NCBI GenBank assembly: GCA_023393265.1
Contig: JAEWME010000070.1
Span: 1-7,733, forward strand
Direction: 5' to 3'
From: Bacteroidota bacterium
GTDB lineage: Bacteria; Bacteroidota; Bacteroidia; Bacteroidales; Prolixibacteraceae
DNA length: 7,733 nt
Position 1 is the stretch's first letter. Every line of letters starts with the position of its first letter. The position numbers and the translations under genes were made by a program. The notes beneath the pieces are model-generated. The model did not search any database, was not told the DNA's origin, and worked only from the letters and a program-made list of their open reading frames with translations. Positions 1-5,482 of the stretch are shown one piece after another.

Positions 1-151
1 GAATCCGATCTTTTTCATTTGAAGGTTTTTGGGATTTCTATTAGAAGGCGATTTTAAAGATTATGCTTCTTATTCGGAATGACAAAAGTCGTGAAAAGAA
101 AAAAGTGATTTGATAAGATACATTTCGGTTATAGCAGAATAATAAAGGGTT

Positions 152-190
152 AAGAGACAGTTCTAAGGGGCTGTCTCTTTTGTTTTGTTC
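152..190 (+). terminator. Rho-independent terminator of a gene left of the window
   Basis: A perfect 9-bp stem pairs AAGAGACAG (152-160) with CTGTCTCTT (171-179). Further G-U and C-G pairs can extend it inward to a 4-base loop. A T-rich run containing TTTTGTTTTG follows on the plus strand. This is the canonical form of an intrinsic terminator, and it insulates pheT from upstream transcription. The A-rich bases on the left side are weaker than the right-hand T tract, so plus-strand orientation is preferred. Confidence 0.8.
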
Positions 191-278
191 ACCCGAAGCT
201 CCAGAATTAATGAAGATAAGATATTGTTCATTTTGTCATTTTTGCGTTTCATTTTTATACCCTCGCCCTAAAAATCAT

Positions 279-286
279 TACTTTTG
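279..286 (+). promoter_or_regulatory. Bacteroidota-type -7 box for pheT
   Basis: TACTTTTG matches the TAnnTTTG -7 element used by the Bacteroidota primary sigma factor. Its position predicts a transcription start near 293 and a leader of about 30 bases before the pheT ATG. No TTG -33 element is found 19-22 bases upstream, so the call rests on the -7 box and its placement after a terminator. Confidence 0.45.
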
Positions 287-323
287 CCAGACTTTCAATT
301 TTTGAAGCTTAAGAATTTACGAC

Positions 324-2774
324 ATGAACATATCTTATCGTTGGCTGAAAGAATACATTGATCTGGATTACTCTCCGGAACAGGTTGCAGCCTTGCTCAC
401 CCAGAATGGTCTGGAAGTGGGAAGTATGGAAGAAGTTGAAACCGTGAAAGGCGGTTTGAAGGGACTGGTTATCGGCGAAGTTTTGACTTGCGAAAAGCAT
501 CCCGATTCGGATCACATGAGCAAAACCACGGTGAATGTGGGCAACGGAACCGTCCTGCCCATCGTTTGCGGTGCGCCCAATGTGGCCGCCGGACAAAAAG
601 TGGTTGTAGCCACCGTAGGAACTACCTTGTACGACGGCGACGCAGAGTTTAAAATCAAGAAATCGAAGATTCGCGGCGAAGTATCCGAAGGGATGATTTG
701 TGCCGAAGATGAAATTGGCATCGGAACCAGTCACGACGGAATCATTGTGCTCGATCCCTCAGCCGTTCCCGGAACTGCTGCCGCCGACTATTATAAAATT
801 GAATCGGACTATGTGCTCGAAGTTGACCTGACGCCCAACCGGATCGACAGCGCTTCGCACATTGGCATTGCCCGCGATTTGGCGGCTGCCATCAGCCAAA
901 ACCAGCCGATTGCCTACAAAAAGCCTTCGGTCGATGCTTTCAAAGTCGATAGCCAGGCGCTCGAAATTCCGGTCGAAGTGCTCAATCCTGAAGCCTGTCC
1001 GCGTTATTCCGGCGTAACCATCTCGAATGTGACGGTGAAGGAATCTCCGGAATGGCTGAAAAATAAGCTGAAAATCATCGGTTTGAAACCGATCAACAAT
1101 ATTGTCGACGTAACCAATTTTGTGTTGTTCGAAATCGGACAACCATTGCACGCTTTCGACGCTGCTGAAATCAAAGGCGGAAAAGTGATTGTCCGTACGC
1201 TCGAAGCAGGGACAAAATTCGTGACGCTCGATGGCGTTGAACGCAGCCTGCATCAGGACGACCTGATGATTTGCAATGCTTCGGAAGGCATGTGCATTGG
1301 CGGTGTATTTGGCGGTTTGCATTCAGGAGTGAAAGATTCGACCACCAGCATTTTTCTCGAAAGTGCCTGGTTCGACTCGGTTTACATCCGCAAAACAGCC
1401 CGTCGCCACACGCTCAGCACCGACGCATCATTCCGTTTCGAACGAGGAACCGACCCGAACGGAACACTTTATGCCTTGAAACGTGCGGCTTTGCTGATCA
1501 AGGAAGTGGCTGGCGGCGAAATTTCTTCGGAAATCGTGGACATCTATCCCAATCCGGCGACTGACTTCAAGGTTGACATCAGTTATGCCAACGTAAAACG
1601 CTTGATTGGAGCGGATTTAGGCGAAGAGAAAATCAAGCAGTTGCTTACTGCCCTCGAAATAAAAATTGAAGCTGAAACCGAAACCGGACTGGCGCTTTTG
1701 GTGCCGCCTTACCGCGTTGACGTGAAACGCGAGTGCGACGTGGTGGAAGAATTGCTGCGCATTTATGGCTATAACAACATCGCCATCCCGACGCAAGTGA
1801 ATGCTTCGCTGCAATACTCAGTAAAACCAAACCCAACCAGACTGCGGAATTTGGTTGCCGAAATGCTTACAGCACAAGGCTTCAACGAAATTTGGTCTAA
1901 TTCGCTGACTAAAACTGCGTATTACGAAAACAACGAAGTTTTTCCGGCTGAAAATGCTGTGAAACTTTTCAATCCGCTCAGCAGCGATTTGGGAAGCATG
2001 CGCCAGACTTTGCTCTACGGCGGACTCGAAACCATTGCTTATAATGCCAACCGCAAGAATTCTGATTTGCGCTTGTACGAATTCGGAAACTGCTATTTCT
2101 ATAACGGCAGTAGCCTGAAGGATGATCCGATTCGCAACTACCGCGAAGAAGAGCATTTGGCGCTTTTCGTAACCGGCGAAAAGGAACTGCCTAACTGGTC
2201 GGCGCCGTCGGCAAAATCGACTTTCTTTACCCTGAAATCGTATGTTGAAAACGTGCTGAAAAGGCTCGGCTTTAGCGTGAAGGGAATGAAAACCGAAGGA
2301 TTTCAGAATGCTGCCATCAGCGAAGGAATTCAGTATTTCCTGAACGGCAAAAAGATTGTCGAATTTGGCATCGTTTCGGGCAAAGCGCTGAAAGCTTTCG
2401 GAATTGAAAATCCGGTTTACTACGCCGATTTCAGCATGGATGTGATTTTTGTGGAAATCAAAAAGAATGTGGTGACTTTTGCCGAGTTACCCAAATATCC
2501 TGAAGTTCGCCGCGACCTGGCGCTCCTGATCGACAAGCAGGTGCAGTTCGGCCAATTGCGCGACGTTGCTTATAAAGCCGAGAGAACCCTGTTGCAGTCC
2601 GTCGATTTGTTTGACGTTTACGAAGGCAAAGGTGTTCCGGAGGGCAAAAAATCGTATGCCATCAGCTACATTTTACGCGACGACGAAAAGACGCTGAATG
2701 ACAAACAAATTGAAAAAGTGATGCAGAAACTCGTTGCCGCCTTCGAACGCGAACTGGGCGCGCAGTTGAGATAA
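324..2774 (+). CDS. pheT: Phenylalanine--tRNA ligase beta subunit
   Basis: Cytoplasmic beta chain of the heterotetrameric phenylalanyl-tRNA synthetase, which charges tRNA-Phe with phenylalanine using ATP; the catalytic alpha chain (PheS) is not in this window. The 816 residues are full length for the bacterial family. Domains in order: an N-terminal helix region (MNISYRWLKEYIDLD), an EMAP/OB-type tRNA-binding domain at about 41-150 (including HPDSDHMSKTTVNVG and CGAPNVAAGQKVVVA), B3/B4 editing domain from about 218, B5 domain at about 414-485 with the PYRVDVKRECDVVEELLRIYGY signature near 461, the catalytic-like core, and a C-terminal FDX-ACB anticodon-binding domain from about 720 (LPKYPEVRRDLALLID). 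The ATG at 324 is chosen because the family N-terminus begins there. No Shine-Dalgarno is visible. The gene is probably monocistronic, with a -7 box upstream and a terminator directly downstream. Confidence 0.98.
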   Translation: MNISYRWLKEYIDLDYSPEQVAALLTQNGLEVGSMEEVETVKGGLKGLVIGEVLTCEKHPDSDHMSKTTVNVGNGTVLPIVCGAPNVAAGQKVVVATVGTTLYDGDAEFKIKKSKIRGEVSEGMICAEDEIGIGTSHDGIIVLDPSAVPGTAAADYYKIESDYVLEVDLTPNRIDSASHIGIARDLAAAISQNQPIAYKKPSVDAFKVDSQALEIPVEVLNPEACPRYSGVTISNVTVKESPEWLKNKLKIIGLKPINNIVDVTNFVLFEIGQPLHAFDAAEIKGGKVIVRTLEAGTKFVTLDGVERSLHQDDLMICNASEGMCIGGVFGGLHSGVKDSTTSIFLESAWFDSVYIRKTARRHTLSTDASFRFERGTDPNGTLYALKRAALLIKEVAGGEISSEIVDIYPNPATDFKVDISYANVKRLIGADLGEEKIKQLLTALEIKIEAETETGLALLVPPYRVDVKRECDVVEELLRIYGYNNIAIPTQVNASLQYSVKPNPTRLRNLVAEMLTAQGFNEIWSNSLTKTAYYENNEVFPAENAVKLFNPLSSDLGSMRQTLLYGGLETIAYNANRKNSDLRLYEFGNCYFYNGSSLKDDPIRNYREEEHLALFVTGEKELPNWSAPSAKSTFFTLKSYVENVLKRLGFSVKGMKTEGFQNAAISEGIQYFLNGKKIVEFGIVSGKALKAFGIENPVYYADFSMDVIFVEIKKNVVTFAELPKYPEVRRDLALLIDKQVQFGQLRDVAYKAERTLLQSVDLFDVYEGKGVPEGKKSYAISYILRDDEKTLNDKQIEKVMQKLVAAFERELGAQLR

Positions 2775-2797
2775 TCTGCTGATTCTGATAAAATATT

Positions 2798-2834
2798 GAA
2801 AGGTGTTGCTGTTTTCCCGGTGACACCTTTTTTC
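2798..2834 (+). terminator. Rho-independent terminator of pheT
   Basis: AAAGGTGT (2799-2806) pairs perfectly with ACACCTTT (2823-2830); inner G-U and G-C pairs can lengthen the stem. Six Ts run from 2828 to 2833. It begins about 24 bases after the pheT stop and ends immediately before the heptad-repeat region. Confidence 0.8.
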
Positions 2835-2835
2835 T

Positions 2836-2866
2836 GTTGCGGGTTTCGAGATACGAGTATCGGGTT
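2836..2866 (-). repeat. 31-bp heptad unit A-left (4 x AACYYGY + AAC)
   Basis: Read on the minus strand from 2866 to 2836, this is four consecutive heptads of the AACYYGY type followed by AAC. Heptads lie at 2860-2866, 2853-2859, 2846-2852 and 2839-2845; the two middle ones are diverged at their first or second base (TAC and ATC in place of AAC), while the G at position 6 is kept in all four. It forms the left arm of an inverted pair with the unit at 2870-2900. Confidence 0.75.
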
Positions 2867-2875
2867 TAAAACCCG
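2861..2875. repeat. Perfect palindrome at the centre of the inverted heptad pair
   Basis: CGGGTTT and AAACCCG are perfect 7-base arms around a single A at 2868. It lies where the minus-oriented and plus-oriented heptad units meet head to head. As a whole, the two 31-bp units could form a hairpin with about 21 of 31 Watson-Crick pairs plus a few G-U pairs. No T tract follows, so it is not a terminator. Confidence 0.7.
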
Positions 2876-2900
2876 TAACCTGCAACCCGTAACTCGCGAC
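2870..2900 (+). repeat. 31-bp heptad unit A-right (4 x AACYYGY + GAC)
   Basis: Four plus-strand heptads at 2870-2876, 2877-2883, 2884-2890 and 2891-2897, all starting with AAC and all with G at position 6, closed by GAC. The unit ends four bases before the ATG of the interrupted transporter gene, so it occupies the place where a ribosome-binding site and leader would be expected. Confidence 0.8.
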
Positions 2901-2904
2901 AACT

Positions 2905-3807
2905 ATGAATTACCAAACAAAAGGACTGATATATACGCTGATCACAGTTTTGCTGTGGGGTGTTTTGGCCATCGCACTGAAAATTGCATCCAAAGTGGTC
3001 GATTCGCCGACCATCGTTTGGTTCCGGTTTTCGTTGGCGTTTGCCGGGATGGCCGGCTGGGCCTTGATTTAGAATCCGAAAGAGCTGCAGATTCTTTACA
3101 AACCGTCGTGGCTTTTGGTCATTTCTTCGCTGGCGCTGGCCTGGAACTACATCGGGTTCATGCTTGGCGTCGAATACACCAGTCCGAGTAATGCGCAGGT
3201 GGCCATTCAGTTTGGCCCTATTTTGCTGGCTGTTGCTGCTGTTGTATTTTTTCACGAAAAGGTTTCGCGCAATCAGGCAATTGGTTTCATTTTGGCTGTT
3301 CTCGGGTTCCTGATGTTTTATCAGCAACATGCCGGCGCTGTTCCTGCGGGACAAGGAAAGCAGTACACCAATGGAATGCTGCTGACACTTTCCGGAGCGT
3401 TTGCCTGGAGTATTTATGCGGCGATTCAGAAAAAGCTGGTGCTGACTCAATCTGTCAGTTCGCTTAATATTTTCATTTTTGGGTTGCCGGTTTTGATTTA
3501 CCTGCCGTTCGTCAATTTTGCAAGTCTGGCCGAACTAAACTGGCTTTATTGGGCGCTGCTGGTTTTTTTGGGCTTTAACACACTGGTTTCCTACGCCTGT
3601 TTGTCGCTTGCCCTGAAATACCTCGAAGCCGGAAAAGTGAGTGTCATCATTGTGCTCAATCCAATTCTGACTTTTATCCTAATGGGAATCCTGACTTGGA
3701 TGGAAGTGAGCTGGCTGCCGGGCGAGCATTTTTCGGTACTTTCCATTGTTGGTGCGCTAATTGCTTTGGGCGGCGCCGTGCTGGTGATCTGGAAGAAGAA
3801 GCAATAA
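2905..3807 (+). pseudogene. EamA/DMT-family transporter interrupted by a nonsense codon
   Basis: Read through the stop, this frame gives a protein of 301 codons including the terminal TAA, the usual length of ten-helix EamA/DMT inner-membrane transporters (metabolite or amino-acid exporters; substrate unknown). The N-terminus MNYQTKGLIYTLITVLLWG is a typical first helix with the conserved LLWG. Codon 56 is TAG (3070-3072), just after WALI. Beyond it the same frame continues without a shift: helices around SWLLVISSLALAWNYIGF, the conserved EamA stretch NAQVAIQFGPILLAVAAVVF followed by FHEK, and the second EamA repeat ending in ALGGAVLVIWKKKQ. No indel is needed, so a single substitution, for example CAG to TAG, explains the break. 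The first fragment is only 55 residues. Downstream ATGs (3115, 3160) could in principle restart but would lack the first two helices. No promoter box is visible. A sequencing error is the main alternative. Confidence 0.85.
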
Positions 3808-3827
3808 CTGGCGTAAAGTTATTTTTC
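3803..3827 (+). terminator. Possible weak terminator overlapping the transporter stop
   Basis: AATAACT (3803-3809) pairs with AGTTATT (3817-3823) around a 7-base loop, and a T run continues to 3826. The 7-bp stem is A/T-rich and includes the TAA stop codon, so efficiency is doubtful. Confidence 0.35.
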
Positions 3828-3882
3828 AATGAAGAAATTTTGCGGTTGTTGTCCAATATTCAGGAATAATGGGCTGACGAGC

Positions 3883-3890
3883 TAGATTTG
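3883..3890 (+). promoter_or_regulatory. Bacteroidota-type -7 box ahead of the intact transporter
   Basis: TAGATTTG is an exact TAnnTTTG match 60 bases before the preferred ATG at 3951. It predicts transcription from about 3897, which would exclude an upstream TTG start at 3888 and so favours the ATG. No -33 TTG is found at the expected spacing. Confidence 0.4.
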
Positions 3891-3950
3891 CACCGACTAT
3901 TTTCGGGAACCCGTTTTGAACAGGCTTTCCGATACTTTAAAAACTCTTTT

Positions 3951-4853
3951 ATGTGGGTATTTCTGGCACTGGCATCTGCTTTATTTTTGGGTATTTACGA
4001 AGTTTTTAAAAAACTCTCGGTACACAAAAATGCCGTAATCCCGGTGCTCGTGATTTCCACGCTGACAAGCGCCCTGCTGTTTTTACCGGTCACCATCGGG
4101 TCGGTTTTTTATCCTGCCTTTTTTCAGAATATTCAGTTGTATGTTCCGCCCATCGACATGCTTCAGCAGGGGATGATTTTCCTGAAATCAATAATCGTTG
4201 TGTCGAGCTGGCTGATGGCGTTTTATGCCGTGAAGAACCTGCCCATGACCATTGTGGGTCCCATTCGCGCCACCGGACCGGTCTGGACTTTGTTTGGTGC
4301 CATCCTCATTTACAGCGAGCATCTGAGCCTGCAACAGTGGGTTGGGGTGACTGTCACCTTATTTTTCTTCTACCTCTTATCGACCGCCGGCAAATCAGAA
4401 GGAATTAATTTCGGAGCAAACAAATGGATATTCCTCATTCTGGGCGGCACATTTCTGGGCGCAGTCAGTGGTTTGTACGACAAGTTCCTGATGCGTCGGA
4501 TCGACCAGATGGCAGTTCAGGCCTGGTTTTCGTTTTACCAGGTAGCCATTTTGTTTCCCATTCTGGCCATTACCCGCTGGCGATTGCCAAAGGCAGAACG
4601 TACACCATTCCACTGGCGTTGGTCTATTCCGCTGATTGGTGTCTTTTTGGTAGTTGCCGATTACCTGTATTTCAATTCGCTGAGTTATGCCGAATCGATG
4701 GTTTCCATTGTTTCGTCGCTTCGTCGTGGTGGGGTGGTGGTGTCTTTTGTTGTTGGCGCGCTGGTCTTTAAAGAGAAAAATATTCCGCGAAAAGCATTGT
4801 ATCTGGCTGGCATCATGATCGGTATTTTATTAATTTCGCTGGCGTCAAAGTAG
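3951..4853 (+). CDS. EamA/DMT-family membrane transporter (intact)
   Basis: Predicted ten-helix inner-membrane transporter of the drug/metabolite superfamily, 300 residues; the substrate cannot be read from the sequence. The N-terminus MWVFLALASALFLGIYEVFKK is the first helix followed by a basic loop. The first EamA repeat ends in MTIVGPIRATGPVWTLFGA, with SEHLSLQQWVG after it (the usual acidic residue before the last helix of the repeat). The second repeat starts at WIFLILGGTFLGAVSGLYDKF and ends with SIVSSLRRGGVVVSFVVGA, then FKEKNIPRKALYLAGIMIG. The reading frame is open to a TTG at 3888, but the ATG at 3951 gives a conventional N-terminus and lies downstream of the -7 box. It differs clearly in sequence from the broken transporter before it, so the pair is not a recent duplication, although both would be about 300 residues. 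Ends with TAG. Confidence 0.9.
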   Translation: MWVFLALASALFLGIYEVFKKLSVHKNAVIPVLVISTLTSALLFLPVTIGSVFYPAFFQNIQLYVPPIDMLQQGMIFLKSIIVVSSWLMAFYAVKNLPMTIVGPIRATGPVWTLFGAILIYSEHLSLQQWVGVTVTLFFFYLLSTAGKSEGINFGANKWIFLILGGTFLGAVSGLYDKFLMRRIDQMAVQAWFSFYQVAILFPILAITRWRLPKAERTPFHWRWSIPLIGVFLVVADYLYFNSLSYAESMVSIVSSLRRGGVVVSFVVGALVFKEKNIPRKALYLAGIMIGILLISLASK

Positions 4854-4880
4854 TTGAGAAAAGCCGTGTGCTTGGTTGAT

Positions 4881-4911
4881 GTTGCGTGTTACGAGTTGCG
4901 CGTTTCGGGTT
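4881..4911 (-). repeat. 31-bp heptad unit B (4 x AACNCGN + AAC)
   Basis: On the minus strand from 4911 to 4881 there are four heptads followed by AAC. All four begin AAC and have C-G at positions 5-6; position 4 varies (C, G, T, A). It lies 27 bases after the intact transporter and faces unit C in the same head-to-head arrangement as the pair at 2836-2900, but with 94 bases between them. Confidence 0.75.
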
Positions 4912-5005
4912 GATCGTCGGGAACCTTTTAGCTAATTTGTCCTAATGAGTTTTAAATGAAAATATTGCTTGATTTAAATAAAGATAGATGAAACTAAAGT
5001 TTTTT

Positions 5006-5036
5006 AACTCGTAACTTGTAACCTGCAACTCGTAAC
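5006..5036 (+). repeat. 31-bp heptad unit C (4 x AACYYGY + AAC)
   Basis: Four perfect AACYYGY heptads at 5006-5012, 5013-5019, 5020-5026 and 5027-5033, closed by AAC. It is preceded by a run of six Ts and lies 30 bases before the start codon of the four-helix-bundle gene. A single extra heptad, AACCCGT, stands alone at 5047-5053 between this unit and the ATG. Confidence 0.8.
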
Positions 5037-5066
5037 GGTTCTCAATAACCCGTAATAATTTTAAGA

Positions 5067-5444
5067 ATGAACAGCTATAAAGACCTCGATATTTACAAAC
5101 TGGCCTACAAGTTGGCAATCGATGTTCATAAAATGACGATGACCTTGCCAAAATTTGAAATGTACGAGCAGGGAAGTCAGGTCAGAAGATCATCAAAAAG
5201 TATCAAAGACAATATTGCAGAAGGCTTTGGAAGGAGAAGATACAAAGATGAATTTATTCGGTTTCTGGTTTTTGCACACGCTTCCTGCGATGAGGCTATT
5301 TCGCAATTGACAATGATAAGTGAGTTATATTTTGAGAATAATGGGTTAATTGGATTGCTGGAAGAATACGAATTATTAGGGGGAAAGATCAACAAATTCA
5401 TTCAATACGTTGAAGAAAACTGGAAAACGTCGCGTACCTTATAA
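5067..5444 (+). CDS. Four-helix bundle protein, 23S rRNA IVS family
   Basis: A 125-residue protein of the family named after proteins encoded in 23S rRNA intervening sequences (Pfam 23S_rRNA_IVP, TIGR02436); members form four-helix bundles, and many are orphan chromosomal genes of unknown role. Family features seen: DLDIYKLAYKLAIDVHK at the N-terminus (helix 1), PKFEMYEQGSQVRRSSKSI then the hallmark NIAEGFGRR (about 50-58), and FIRFLVFAHASCDEAISQL (helix 3) followed by a final helix. The length is normal for the family. No 23S rRNA sequence surrounds it, so it is not inside an actual IVS. The ATG at 5067 matches the family start; no clear Shine-Dalgarno is present. The stop codon TAA overlaps the first heptad of repeat unit D, and the next gene starts 38 bases later. 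The Avd accessory proteins of diversity-generating retroelements are relatives, but no reverse transcriptase or template repeat is present here. Confidence 0.93.
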   Translation: MNSYKDLDIYKLAYKLAIDVHKMTMTLPKFEMYEQGSQVRRSSKSIKDNIAEGFGRRRYKDEFIRFLVFAHASCDEAISQLTMISELYFENNGLIGLLEEYELLGGKINKFIQYVEENWKTSRTL

Positions 5445-5473
5445 CTCGCAACCCGCATCTCGTAATCCGCAAC
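5443..5473 (+). repeat. 31-bp heptad unit D (4 heptads + AAC)
   Basis: Heptads at 5443-5449, 5450-5456, 5457-5463 and 5464-5470, closed by AAC. The last two are slightly diverged (ATC and AAT starts), but G at position 6 is kept. It is in the same orientation as unit C, so units C and D bracket the four-helix-bundle gene as direct repeats whose starts are 437 bases apart. The first two bases are the last two of that gene's TAA stop. Confidence 0.78.
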
Positions 5474-5482
5474 AATATTAAA

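Larger units (their letters stand above)
1..323. other. Intergenic region upstream of pheT
   Basis: No gene can be supported here. All three forward frames hit stops early; the longest open stretch at the left edge ends with a TAA at 55-57 and could be the last 18 codons of an upstream gene, but nothing in it is recognisable. The stretch is AT-rich. It holds a clear intrinsic terminator at 152-190 and a -7-type promoter box at 279-286, both listed separately. I see no tRNA or other structured RNA in it. Confidence 0.6.

Noticed and set aside
3070..3072. TAG read as an amino acid (pyrrolysine or a recoded amber)
   Set aside because: Two intact genes in the window end naturally in TAG, and the site has no obvious special context; a point mutation or sequencing error is simpler.
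2796..3191. Open frame of about 131 codons overlapping the pheT terminator and the transporter
   Set aside because: It begins in the terminator stem, runs through the repeats and is out of frame with the recognisable transporter; its product has no coherent features.
3888..3950. TTG at 3888 as the start of the intact transporter, adding 21 residues
   Set aside because: The extension has no transporter-like character, the ATG at 3951 begins a standard first helix, and a -7 box at 3883-3890 would put the TTG upstream of the transcription start.
4933..4939. TAATTTG as a -7 promoter box for the four-helix-bundle gene
   Set aside because: It is one base short of TAnnTTTG, has no -33 partner and lies over 120 bases before the start codon.
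5067..5444. Diversity-generating retroelement accessory gene (avd) or a true 23S rRNA intervening sequence
   Set aside because: No reverse transcriptase, template repeat or variable repeat is present, and the flanks contain no rRNA sequence.
2836..5473. CRISPR array or ordinary microsatellite
   Set aside because: There are no spacers between conserved repeats; the heptads are contiguous and each block stops after four units plus AAC, which fits neither CRISPR nor open-ended slippage.
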